This document shows positions 46,765-55,823 of a DNA stretch of 64,000 nucleotides, one piece after another. Every line of letters begins with the position of its first letter. Within the stretch, counting starts at the first letter, position 1. The notes below the pieces were generated by a model. The model was given only the letters and a program-made list of their open reading frames with translations, had not been told where the DNA came from and ran no database searches. The stretch is from Paraburkholderia podalyriae (lineage in GTDB: Bacteria; Pseudomonadota; Gammaproteobacteria; Burkholderiales; Burkholderiaceae). The stretch lies in the NCBI RefSeq assembly GCF_014397785.1, contig NZ_VZQQ01000004.1, positions 248,001-312,000 of the forward strand, read 5' to 3'. The translations under genes were made by a program, and so were the position numbers.

Positions 46765-48912
46765 TTACTTCACTTCTTGCAGATGGAACAGACGGTGCTT
46801 GTCGAGCGTGGTTTCGAACCCATCAGGCACGACGAAGGTGGTGGAGGCGGACTCGATGATGGCCGGCCCCACGATATGGTTGCCCGCCATGAGCGACTCC
46901 ATCTGCCAGATGTCGGCTTCGACCCACGTCTTGTGGCGATAGAACGGGCGCTTGCCGAGATACGCAGACTTGGGCGGTGTTGCGCCAGCCTCCGGATCCT
47001 CGGGCAGTACGGGCTTCTGCGTGGCGACAAGGCCGCGCATGATGGCGCCAGTGGCACTGAAGCCGAGTTCCGGTGAGCGGGCGGAACTTGCGTACACTCG
47101 CGAGTAGGTCTCCTCGAACGCGTCGGTAATCTTCTTCCAGTCAGCGGCGGAGGCAGCACCACTGATTGGCGAAGTAATCTCGAGGTCGTTCAGTTGTCCC
47201 ATGTATTGCATCCGGTAGCCGGGCAGCAAGGTGATGTCTTCCAGCTTGAAGCCGTTGATGACGAACTCCTCGACGACCTTGTCGGCCAATTCCTTCCACG
47301 CTTCCTGGATGACCGAGCAGGCCGCCGCTTTCTGTTCGTCGGGCGCGTCCGGCGCGACCGCGATATCCACGCTCTTGTCGTAGCGGTACTCGAAGTCGGC
47401 GCATGCGCAGCCGAACGCAGAGAATCCGGCGGCCCATGCAGGGACGATCACGTCCTTGAAGCCCAGGCCTTCCGTATATCCGTAGGTATGCACAGGTCCA
47501 GCCCCGCCGTACGAGAAGCACACGAACTCGGTGGGGTTGTAACCCTTCGCGCTGATGTTGGCGCGCAGGTATTCGTGCAGGCTCAGATCGAGCAGTTCGA
47601 TCACGCCTGCAGCGGCATCCTCCACCGAGAGGCCAAGCGGATCGGCGATCTGTGCCTTGATGTGTTGCCGTGCCCGCTCGACGTCGAGCTTGATCGCGCC
47701 GCCGAGGAAGTTGTGGGGGTTCAGATAACCAAGCACCACATGGCAGTCGGACACCGATACCGTATCGAGTCCGCTTTCCGGCCAGCATGTACCCACGCGA
47801 TAACCCGCGCTATCGGGCCCGAGCTTGATGGAACCGCTATAGGGATCGAGCCGTACAAAGCTGCCGGCACCCGCGCCCACCGAATCCATCGCTACCAACG
47901 GCAGGGACAGCACGAGACGGGCCATGTCCGGATCGGAGGCAATCGCAAAGTTGCCCTTGGTGATCAGCGCCATGTCGAAACTGGTCCCGCCGATATCGCT
48001 GCATGCGATGTTCTCGTAGCCCAGTCTTTCGCCAAGCAGCCGCGAGCCGATCACTCCCCCGATCGGACCGGAGACAATCGTGCGGGCGAGCTCTTTGGCC
48101 TTCCAGCTGATCGTCCCGCCGTGTGTGGCCATCACCCGCAGATCGAACTTCGCGCCGTGCTTCCTGAAACGGTCGCTGACCTTCTTCAGTGTCTGCCGTG
48201 ACGGTTCAGCCGCGTAGGCTTCGAGAATGGTAGTGTTCGTCCGGTGGCTTTCCTTGCGCGACGGGTAGTAGTCGACGGACGCGAAGACCGGCATGTCCAC
48301 GCCGATTTTCTTCAGTTCATCGCGGCAGACATCGCGAGCGCGCTTTTCGCTCGACTCATTCTTGTGGGACTGCAGCAGACAGATTGCAATCGCCTTCGAT
48401 CCGGCGTTCACGAGCTCGCGCGTCGCCTTGCGCACTTCGTCTTCGCGCAGGGGGATCACGATTTCACCCTGAACATCGGTGCGTTCTGTCACCCCCCGGG
48501 TGCGCGAAAGCGGGACCAGCGGTTCGTCGTAGCGATGGGTGTTGAGGTGAATCCGTTCTTCCAGCGCGTAGCCGAGATAACTCTGGATGGCCCGTCCCAT
48601 GGAGTGAATCTGTTCGAAGCCTCGATTGCAGATGAGTCCGACATCCAAACCCTTGCGCTGAACCACGCGATTAAGCATCGCCGTACCGGAATAGACGCAT
48701 GTGACCAGTTCGGGATACACCTCATCGACCTCACGGCCCCACTGGGCCAGCGCATCATGCGACGACTCCAGAATCGCCAACGACTCGTCTGCGGGATTGC
48801 TTTGGGCCTTACCAACCACAAAACGTCCATCCGAGCGCACGAAGAAGGTATCGGTCATCGTGCCGCCGGCATCGATGCCCAGTACCTGGACGTGTGAAAG
48901 TTGCTGTTCCAT
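46765..48912 (-). CDS. acxA: Acetone carboxylase beta subunit (HyuA-like), 715 aa
   Basis: The nucleotide-phosphate-binding loop is VLGIDAGGTMTDTFFV at the N-terminus, with a second ASKHA motif CSDIGGTSFDMALIT near residue 300. The protein belongs to the HyuA superfamily and phosphorylates acetone and bicarbonate in acetone carboxylase. The frame is open to 48942, but the ATG at 48912 (MEQQLSHVQVLGID) has GGAG 6 nt upstream and gives 715 aa, close to the known roughly 78-kDa subunit. It is the first gene of acxABC, with a predicted sigma-54 promoter about 90 bp upstream. Confidence 0.95.
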   Translation of the reverse strand: MEQQLSHVQVLGIDAGGTMTDTFFVRSDGRFVVGKAQSNPADESLAILESSHDALAQWGREVDEVYPELVTCVYSGTAMLNRVVQRKGLDVGLICNRGFEQIHSMGRAIQSYLGYALEERIHLNTHRYDEPLVPLSRTRGVTERTDVQGEIVIPLREDEVRKATRELVNAGSKAIAICLLQSHKNESSEKRARDVCRDELKKIGVDMPVFASVDYYPSRKESHRTNTTILEAYAAEPSRQTLKKVSDRFRKHGAKFDLRVMATHGGTISWKAKELARTIVSGPIGGVIGSRLLGERLGYENIACSDIGGTSFDMALITKGNFAIASDPDMARLVLSLPLVAMDSVGAGAGSFVRLDPYSGSIKLGPDSAGYRVGTCWPESGLDTVSVSDCHVVLGYLNPHNFLGGAIKLDVERARQHIKAQIADPLGLSVEDAAAGVIELLDLSLHEYLRANISAKGYNPTEFVCFSYGGAGPVHTYGYTEGLGFKDVIVPAWAAGFSAFGCACADFEYRYDKSVDIAVAPDAPDEQKAAACSVIQEAWKELADKVVEEFVINGFKLEDITLLPGYRMQYMGQLNDLEITSPISGAASAADWKKITDAFEETYSRVYASSARSPELGFSATGAIMRGLVATQKPVLPEDPEAGATPPKSAYLGKRPFYRHKTWVEADIWQMESLMAGNHIVGPAIIESASTTFVVPDGFETTLDKHRLFHLQEVK

Positions 48913-49002
48913 TAGTGTCTCCAGCTCTCCTTGATTGAACATCGCCTCGACGGGGAGGCGCGATGCGAAGCGGTTATTGCGATTCGCTTCGGAGGAGCTA
49001 AA

Positions 49003-49018
49003 GGCAAGGGATATGCCA
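49003..49018 (-). promoter_or_regulatory. Sigma-54 -24/-12 promoter of the acxABC operon
   Basis: Minus-strand TGGCATATCCCTTGCC has the TGGCA(T) and TTGC elements at the correct spacing. Transcription would start near 48991, giving a leader of about 80 nt before acxA. It fits the sigma-54 activators on both sides. Confidence 0.75.
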
Positions 49019-49115
49019 CTGACTGCCGAATCGGCGTCTTGTCGGCAAACTATTGAATGGAATGGCTTTGCGGGAAACTACCGGCATGCTCGCGGTGGAC
49101 GAGACCGTCGCACAA

Positions 49116-49136
49116 CGACCGGTTCCTGAACGGTCG
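49116..49136. promoter_or_regulatory. Inverted repeat, putative activator-binding site 2
   Basis: CGACCGGTTCCTGAACGGTCG has arms CGACCG/CGGTCG, centred about 108 bp upstream of the -24 element of acxA. The right half (inverse GACCGTTC) equals the half-site of the repeat at 43699-43721. Confidence 0.5.
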
Positions 49137-49213
49137 GCCGTTTGGAGAGCGGAATTCGAACGCAAGTCTGACGGGGAGCGTGACGTGCAAGAACCAGTAG
49201 ACCGAATTCAACG

Positions 49214-51241
49214 TCATCGACTCGCGCGCCGGGTGACCCCCAGGTCACGCACCAAGGCGTACTTCCGGATCTTCTGATACAGCGTGCTTTTTGCTATGCC
49301 GAGCTGCGCGGCCGCCTCGGTCAGGTTGCCCTGGCATTGCTGGATCGCAAAGCGAATCGACTCTGCTTCCGCCATTTCCAGCGAACGGATCTTTTGGCGC
49401 GCAAGCGCAGACATCCCAGAGGACGCCGTCTCTCGAATACCCCCAGGAGAAATGGCCAAAGCACCGATTTCGGGCGGCAGCTCGGCGACTGTCATGATTC
49501 CGTCGCGGGCCATGAGTACCGCGCCCTCGATCGCATTTCGCATCTCGCGGACGTTACCTGGCCAAATGTAGTTCAGCAGGCATCCATACGCCACGTCGTC
49601 GAAGACGGCATGGGTTACGCCGTACCGCTCGCGCGAGACACTCAACCAGTGTTCGATCATCTCGGGCAAATCCGTCTTCCGTTCGCGCAGCGGCGGTATC
49701 GAGATGTTCGTGACGGCCAGCCGGTAATACAGATCCATGCGGAATCTACCGTCAGCGACGTCTGCGCGCAGATCGCGATGCGTGGCGGCGATCAGACGGA
49801 AGTCGACCTTGCGAGGCGCGTTGTCGCCCAACCGGTAGATCTCCCCTCCCTCCAGCACACGTAGCAAATGCGGCTGGATGTCGAGTGGCATTTCGCCGAT
49901 CTCATCGAGGAACAGCGTGCCGTGATTCGCCGCTTCGATTTTCCCTGTCATGCCGGACTTACGTGCGCCGGTAAATGCGCCTTCGGCATAACCAAACAGC
50001 TCACTGCTCAATAAATCGCGCGACAAGCCACCGCAGTTCAGCGCGACGAAGGGACCGTCTGCCCTCGAGCTGGCCTGGTGAATGCCTTGCGCGAACAACT
50101 CCTTGCCAACGCCGGTTTCACCCAGCAGCAGCACGGGGACCGAGGCTTTAGCCAGCTGCTGCGCCTTCTGGATAGCCGCCCGCAGTGCAGACCCCGCGCC
50201 GACAATGCGAGAGAACGCCGCGGCAGGCTTGGGTTCGGCGACCGGCATCGCTTCGGATAACGAAGCGGCGCGCCGACTGGCAGCCGGCGCAATCAACATG
50301 AAGCCGAGCGTGTCGGCGCCTTCAGCAACGCGTTCAATCCGTGCGAGGCGCAACCACGCCGGTGATTGCGGCGACATGGAGCCACCGGCAATCCTGGCGA
50401 TGTCCGGGATCGGAAAAGCGTTGTCCAGTGCGCCTGGAACGCCAAGCCGCGCAAAGGCGGCTGAGGCCTCCGGGTAGGCTCTGACGAGACGTCCGGACTC
50501 GTCCACCACGACGACGCCGTCTGTATGACCGGAGCAGTAAGCCATGCAACGCTCCATCAGGTGCAGACGGCGCTCCATTGCGAACTTCCCAAGCCGGCTC
50601 TCGATACGCCCGGCCATCGAGACGATAAACGCCAGGCTGTGCTGGCTGTAGGTTTGCGCAAGGCCCGAGACATCAAGTACGCCGAGTACGGTGCCGTCAA
50701 GCGGGTCGCGGATCACCGTAGCAGAGCAAGTCCACTGCTTGATACCCGCGCAGAAATGCTCCGAACCATGGATCTGGACCGGTTGCCGCAAAGCGAGGGC
50801 GGTGCCGATCGCGTTGGTGCCGCAACTGAGCTCAGTCCAGTTACAACCAGGTATCAACCGGACCTCGCTGGCGGGTTCAACGATGCGCGCGTCGCCGGCT
50901 AGTTCGAGGATCATGCCGTCCGGATCCGCGAGCAGCAGAATGGTCCCCGTCTGCGAAAGGAACTCACGTGTCTCCTGGATAAGCGGCACGCTTGCATGCA
51001 TCAAGCGGTCGTTCCTGACGCGCAAATCGAACAGAGCCCCTTCTTCAAGCGGCAGTGGGGCGCCTGCCGCATCAGGAGCCACGCGGCCATCAAGGCAACG
51101 ATGCCAGGAATCGTCAACGACGCCACGGAGGGCACCCGAGGGCCGCTTGTCACCTTGAATCAAACGCTCCCACGCCGCCATGACGCTGGTGTCCCGATCG
51201 GGACTTGAAAACCAGTCCATTGGCGTGCCTGTCTCTTTCAT
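49214..51241 (-). CDS. acxR: Sigma-54-dependent activator of acetone carboxylase, AcxR-like, 675 aa
   Basis: A GAF-like sensor domain (about 70-215), an AAA+ domain and a C-terminal Fis helix-turn-helix (NLTEAAAQLGIAKSTLYQKI). Walker A is LLGETGVGKELFA near 369 and the GAFTGA loop is near 418. The start has GGAG 6 nt upstream. It is located directly upstream of acxA, as acxR is in Xanthobacter. Its paralogue at 41516-43537 shares the architecture and long stretches of sequence. Acetone or 2-propanol is the expected effector, inferred from context. Confidence 0.93.
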   Translation of the reverse strand: MKETGTPMDWFSSPDRDTSVMAAWERLIQGDKRPSGALRGVVDDSWHRCLDGRVAPDAAGAPLPLEEGALFDLRVRNDRLMHASVPLIQETREFLSQTGTILLLADPDGMILELAGDARIVEPASEVRLIPGCNWTELSCGTNAIGTALALRQPVQIHGSEHFCAGIKQWTCSATVIRDPLDGTVLGVLDVSGLAQTYSQHSLAFIVSMAGRIESRLGKFAMERRLHLMERCMAYCSGHTDGVVVVDESGRLVRAYPEASAAFARLGVPGALDNAFPIPDIARIAGGSMSPQSPAWLRLARIERVAEGADTLGFMLIAPAASRRAASLSEAMPVAEPKPAAAFSRIVGAGSALRAAIQKAQQLAKASVPVLLLGETGVGKELFAQGIHQASSRADGPFVALNCGGLSRDLLSSELFGYAEGAFTGARKSGMTGKIEAANHGTLFLDEIGEMPLDIQPHLLRVLEGGEIYRLGDNAPRKVDFRLIAATHRDLRADVADGRFRMDLYYRLAVTNISIPPLRERKTDLPEMIEHWLSVSRERYGVTHAVFDDVAYGCLLNYIWPGNVREMRNAIEGAVLMARDGIMTVAELPPEIGALAISPGGIRETASSGMSALARQKIRSLEMAEAESIRFAIQQCQGNLTEAAAQLGIAKSTLYQKIRKYALVRDLGVTRRASR

Positions 51242-51701
51242 GCTGTCTCCGTGTGAGCAGAGTACCTCACCCGATCAGAGGGATCGCCTTGCCATAAGGC
51301 GTTTTCTTTTTTTTTGCCAGGGACGCGCGATTGCCTCAGTCGATAGGCCGCCGCCCCAGCGCGCGTCGCGAGCGCCAAGGCACGACTCTACGCCGCGCCG
51401 CTGCCCATCAGCGATCAATCACGACGCGGTCACCATACAGGCGCGGACCTCCATCTGAATTCTATCCCTGAAATACAGCACCGTCCGGAAATCGAACGCT
51501 TTGCGCAACTGGCACCCGTTCAAGCGCCATAAAACATACAGAAAAATGCATAAAATCAATGACTTGATATCGCAGCAGCGATGATGGCATGGCCCATGCG
51601 TTTGACTGGGCCAAGGCGAGCGCATGTTGATTGCGCGCTCGGTCTCATAGCAGCAAAGCGCTCACCATTGCGCGACAGGAAAGAGGTCGAAGGAGAAGAC
51701 G
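51242..51701. other. Intergenic region upstream of acxR
   Basis: No gene supported. An AT-rich stretch (CAGAAAAATGCATAAAATCA at about 51538-51557) may hold the promoter for acxR or for the gene at 51702. No sigma-54 element was found here. Confidence 0.35.
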
Positions 51702-51935
51702 ATGAACACCGGTCAGAGATCCCTGCGCTTGCTGGTCGAAAAGTGGCTGGCGCCCACTCCGACGAGGCCGGCTCACGTCACTCGGTTTAGTCGCATGGGT
51801 ACGAGTCAGAGACGCTATGTGTGCGTCGAAGCATTACATTCGAGCGGTCTGCTGGCGATTTTTTTCTTCAGACACGATGACGGATCTTGGTGTGTATTCC
51901 CGCCTGGCACGGAAAGCCCGACCATGAAAGTGTGA
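51702..51935 (+). CDS. Small hypothetical protein, 77 aa
   Basis: The start has GAAGGAG 8 nt upstream. The protein (MNTGQRSLRLLVEKWLAPTP, then VCVEALHSSGLLAIFFFRHD) has a basic N-terminus and a compact aromatic C-terminal half ending SWCVFPPGTESPTMKV. It has no signal peptide or known domain, and resembles short lineage-specific Burkholderia proteins. Lone gene between acxR and an integrase remnant. Confidence 0.6.
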   Translation: MNTGQRSLRLLVEKWLAPTPTRPAHVTRFSRMGTSQRRYVCVEALHSSGLLAIFFFRHDDGSWCVFPPGTESPTMKV

Positions 51936-52059
51936 TCTGCTTTAGGAGATCATGACCGAAATTGAGGTGAGTGTTTTGACTGATGTCTCCGACGGGAACC
52001 AAGCTTTGGAAGCATACGATTTACCGCGGGAGGGAACTGTACGCGGAACTCCTGTCGGG

Positions 52060-52832
52060 TTACATGCGAAAACGCAGTGCGGGATTCTTTGCCGTCTTGC
52101 GCCCGAATCCCCGCGCCTCTCCATCGAGCAGGAAGTGTACGAAAGCGACCCCGTGGGCCTTCCGGAGTTCACCCAAGGGAACGACACCCACCGCTTGTTC
52201 GAAAAGGTTTATAGCCTTTTCTGCGCGGCCTATAGAGCTTTGCTTCGGGGTGTTGCGCGCTTTCCAAGACGGGACAACATCTCGCAGAAAATTTGCCGCC
52301 GCATTAGTTGCGGATGCATCTTTACGAGAAACAGTGCCGCCGTTAGGCGCAACCGCGAGCCCCGTTACGCGTGCGGCTTGCTCCGGTGTCGGTAGATCGC
52401 CGGGGTGGAATCCTCCGGCCGCCCGCAGCGCATCTAGCTGGCTGATAGTCGGCAGCCCATACGCATTGAGAATCGCATCTGCATCGGCGGCGACTTGTTG
52501 CCTCGCACGAGCCAGCCCGTCGAAATACTCCGGGTTTGCTTCGTTCTCGCGATCCAGTTCCGCTTCTATCTCGTCGGGATACGCATCTTCGCGCGACATG
52601 GCCGCCATTTGCTCGGTCCAAGTGTCGGTCTTGGCGGATGCCCTAGCGCGCCGCGCTGCTGCAAATTGCTCGTCCGTGCGCACCGGATTCACGGCTAGCA
52701 GGCGTTTCGCTTCTGCGTGGTCACGCGTTTTGAGCGAAAACATGATTTGGGTTTTGGCAAAATGCGCACAAAGATCAACGGGAATTTTGCGGCGGAAGTA
52801 GTAGATCTTGCCGCGTGGTACGAGATGGTTTT
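52060..52832 (-). pseudogene. Truncated tyrosine integrase, N-terminal part
   Basis: The frame begins with LVPRGKIYYFRRKIPVDLCA, HFAKTQIMFSLKTRDHAEAK, the typical N-terminal SAM-like/arm-binding region of Burkholderia site-specific recombinases. Its normal start codon appears lost: a TGA lies just before, and the first ATG is at 52743. The sequence continues through a linker and AVGVVPLGELRKAHGVAFVH before losing the pattern near 52080. The catalytic domain is absent. It lies next to a tRNA-Pro 3' fragment, its likely attachment site. Confidence 0.75.
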
Positions 52833-52929
52833 GTCATGGCGGGCAGAGCGTGTCAAGTGAGTGTGTCACCGGCCACACCCTGCTCTAGGCCATTGATTTT
52901 CTTGATTCTCGAATCGAATCAAGGAGATA

Positions 52930-52974
<45 letters not shown>

Positions 52975-53142
52975 ATACAGGAAATGCGTTCTCCGCCCAA
53001 AGAAATTCTCGATTTATTGCCATGACACAAAGATTAGCGATACTGCAGTCCCTATGGGCAATGGAGCGCCGTCATACCGACGGTTTCGAGCGGACGCTCG
53101 AACAGAACATATCGATGATTCTCGAAACAGGTTATGACGGCT

Positions 53143-53735
53143 TCAGCGCGTTGTGCGTGGATAAGAATCGCGTGAACGAGACGGTCGATAACCAAAGAGC
53201 GGCTTCCAGAATCCTTCGAGATTGTCACGCCTCGCGTTGTAGCCCCCTTGGTATTTGACGTCATGTGACGCTGGCTTGCCAGCAATGCGACACTGGTAGC
53301 GCATCGGCCTGATGACGTGCTGGCCATTTTCGATAATCGTGACTGGCGCGTAGTGACCGGGGAAAGTGCGTGAATCGCGCGACTTCGGCTCGGTTCGCCG
53401 AATGTCGTCGAGCCGACCGAGCGTCCATTCAATCTTGTCGGTCGCGATGCGCTTGCTCTCGGTCGCGGCTTTGGTCAGCTTCGTCTGAAGCGACCGTTCC
53501 GCCTCTGCTAGCCTCTTTCTCTGCGCGAAAAGGTCCTGTTCGAGCTTGGAAGTCTGTTCCGCGTTGAACTTGTCGATAAGGGTCTTGATGGCGCCTTCGG
53601 CGTCAGTTTGCGGCTCAGCGAACGCGTCCTCCATCGCTCGAAGAATAGGCGCGCAAATTCATGGATATCCATCAAGGCGCCAAAGCTGCGAACGAATATC
53701 CGGTAGTCAGCCTGAATTTGAGCCGAGTAGCACAT
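53143..53735 (-). pseudogene. SRAP/YedK (HMCES-like) DNA-crosslinking protein, broken
   Basis: The start at 53735 gives MCYSAQIQADYRIFVRSFG with the invariant Cys2 that crosslinks abasic sites. The frame shifts near 53640 to continue EDAFAEPQTDAEGAIKTLID and, further on, IRPMRYQCRIAGKPASHDVK and YNARRDNLEGFWKPLFGY. The pattern ends there; the following conserved histidine region and the C-terminal third are missing. The intact family member is roughly 220-300 aa. Non-functional by frameshift and truncation. Confidence 0.8.
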
Positions 53736-53878
53736 CGATGCCTCCGTTTCGTGCTTCCATGATACGCATTCTCTAGAACGACGCGAGCGCGACGAATATG
53801 AGGACTCAATGAATGGCCGCGTGAACTTTGGCCACCGTCGAACTGCCAAACAACATGTGGCGACTCGGACAATTGTGT

Positions 53879-54268
53879 ATGGCAAGCGTACTGCTCGTAG
53901 ACGATGACGTGGAGGCTTTGGCGGCGTGGAGCGCCAGCTGTGCCGCAGACGGATTTGAAGTAAGAAGCGCGAGCGACGGCCAGTCGGCATTGAAGATGTT
54001 CATCGAATCCCCTGTCGATGTAGTGGTCGCCGACTGGCGCATGCCGGTGATGTCGGGGAGCGAGCTCTGTCACCGTTTGCGCACACTCCCCGGCTTAGCC
54101 GACGTTGCATTCGTCTTGGTTTCGGGAGAGCCGAGCCCACCCGCTTTCGTAAGCTACGACGGCTTTCTTCGCAAGCCTGTAGATGGGCAAATTTTACTGA
54201 CCACAATTCGACGGCTGCTGGCAGACCGTGTAACCCATCGAGAGCAACAGCGAGGCAAGACAACGTAG
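53879..54268 (+). CDS. Single-domain response regulator (receiver only), 129 aa
   Basis: MASVLLVDDDVEALAAWSAS has the acidic pocket, VVVADWRMPVMSG the phospho-acceptor Asp52 and GFLRKPVDG the conserved Lys99. There is no output domain. The ATG at 53879 fits the receiver start, though the ribosome site is weak; an upstream in-frame start (53828) is less likely. Half of this gene and its 3' flank recur at 56572-56980. No kinase is nearby. It may act as a phosphate sink or by protein interaction. Confidence 0.8.
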   Translation: MASVLLVDDDVEALAAWSASCAADGFEVRSASDGQSALKMFIESPVDVVVADWRMPVMSGSELCHRLRTLPGLADVAFVLVSGEPSPPAFVSYDGFLRKPVDGQILLTTIRRLLADRVTHREQQRGKTT

Positions 54269-54418
54269 TCGAAAAGCCACCTGCTTGTGTGGACAGGCCG
54301 GACCAGAGCCTGGTTGCAGGCAAAAGGAACGGCGGCCGCGGGCACAGTGTTGAGTCAGCAAAAATTTCTGCTCGCGGTAATCCAACTGCCAAGCAGATGG
54401 GACATGTCAGCAAGCCGC
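54011..54418. repeat. Direct repeat, copy A (matches 56572-56980)
   Basis: It covers the second half of the receiver gene and about 150 bp after it. Shared blocks include GTGGTCGCCGACTGGCGCAT, TTCTTCGCAAGCCTGTAGAT and GTCAGCAAAAATT. The conservation extends past the stop codon into non-coding sequence. Confidence 0.85.
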
Positions 54419-54859
54419 TGTCCGACGAGATGTCGAACTTCTCCGTGGCATTGCCACGTGCCATATACAGCGAGCACCGGGAAACCAGTTCCCGAAGGCC
54501 GAAGCAACTCGGATGCCCGTGGATGCTCGTAGGCCGCCTTCAGTCGCATAGCGCCGCCGTTTGCACGCGAACCGAACTTTCCGTTCGTCCAAAGCTTTCG
54601 CAAGGTCAGTCCAACTCCCAGACGTTGCGCGCCTTACGCTCGGTCATGCGCGAACCGCCAGTTGTATTCGCAGAGTATCCTAGGTTTGCTACCTGCTAGC
54701 GCCGCCGATTTTGGCTCACTGGCGGATAAGGCACTCGAACTGGCAAAGAGCAAAGCGACGCCCGGACTGTCGGGGTACCTGAGACCGGTCCGGTCAATCG
54801 TCAAGACAGGCGCGTGAGGACCTTGCTCAGGCGCCCACATTGCCTTTGGCGCGCGCCGC
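54419..54859. other. Intergenic stretch, no gene seen
   Basis: Several frames of 60-136 codons occur on both strands but none has protein-like pattern or known domain. Nothing else recognised. Confidence 0.35.
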
Positions 54860-55024
54860 TCAGGCTGCTGTGTCGCCCTCAGATGCTGCCGGTGACTGGT
54901 CCGCACCCAACTGCTGTCGAGCCTTCTCCCAGTACTCGTCCGCGCGCCCTTCGGGAGAGCCGTCCTTCTCCCACAGATAGAAAGCAAGTGTTCGGATTTG
55001 TTCTTCAGTGACTGGCACGTCCAT
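54860..55024 (-). CDS. DUF2934 protein, 54 aa
   Basis: A very short gene with an ideal ribosome site (TAAGGAGGTTGAG before the ATG at 55024). The sequence MDVPVTEEQIRTLAFYLWEK then DGSPEGRADEYWEKARQQLG is the complete DUF2934 motif (IRxxAYxLWExxGxPxGxxxxxWxxA). It has no signal peptide, and the tail is acidic. DUF2934 proteins are widespread in Proteobacteria with unknown role, often under stress regulation. Confidence 0.85.
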   Translation of the reverse strand: MDVPVTEEQIRTLAFYLWEKDGSPEGRADEYWEKARQQLGADQSPAASEGDTAA

Positions 55025-55173
55025 CTCAACCTCCTTATAGAAAAGTGGCCCGAGCGGGCAGGCAAATTACGGCTAGTCGATGGTAGCAAAGCGCCTGCTT
55101 GATGTCGCTGGTCGTCGGCGACTCACGTTTCAGTCTGGCATGGACCCGTGCGCTGCCCATGCCAGGAGGGACG

Positions 55174-55272
55174 CTATGCGAGGACGATGGAGTTCACCGC
55201 GCAAGCGTGAACGGCGGGTGACTGACGACCAGCCGCGACGAACTCATTATCGTCGACGACGAGCACATTCAT
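55174..55272 (-). pseudogene. 5' stub of a response-regulator gene
   Basis: From ATG 55272 the sequence reads MNVLVVDDNEFVAAGRQSPA, the first beta strand and acidic pair of a receiver domain. It then degenerates and stops after 32 codons. AAGGAT lies upstream. It is one of three receiver pieces between 53.8 and 56.8 kb. Confidence 0.45.
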
Positions 55273-55823
55273 TCAATATCCTTATTACGCGAAGTTCGCG
55301 GCGCTGCCAAGAATGCTTCTTATGTAATTAAATATTATTAAATGGCGTTGCCAGTTAGTTTTACTGATTAATACGTAAGTATAATCACGGACCCGTTCAG
55401 CAGGCATTTAAATACGCCCCGTACGACGCGAAGGACAAAGTCGACAATGCAGCCAGGGACTAATGGAAGCAGCGGAGCCCCCGAAGCCCCCGGGTCTTCG
55501 CTTCAATCGCGCCGGACGTGCCGCCGCCTGGGCTCACTCTCCTCACTCTCTATCGCGCGGGCAATAGGCAGCTCCCGCCAGAAAGGCCCTTGTAGTCAAA
55601 TTTCGACGTCCGGGCACTTCCGCTGGCAGATAGTTCTGCTTATCGTCATACGTCAGTTGAATTGACAGCGGAGGTGTTGAAAGACTCGTCGACGTGCAAC
55701 GGAGGCTGAAACTGGTCGCCGCACGGTCCGACGCTGCCGCGCGTTGGCGGGTTGCGTCCAGTTCACCCACGGCCTCAGCTGTCGGGGAACTGTTGAACGC
55801 GACGAGCGCATCTCTGTTAGCGT
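55273..55823. other. Stretch without a supportable gene
   Basis: Contains an AT-rich block (TAAATATTATTAAATGGCG at about 55326-55344) unlike the surrounding composition, possibly a promoter or a foreign insertion scar. No gene is supported here. Confidence 0.4.

Noticed and set aside
54289..54699. 136-codon frame after the receiver gene
   Set aside because: No protein-like pattern or ribosome site; it overlaps the non-coding repeat flank.
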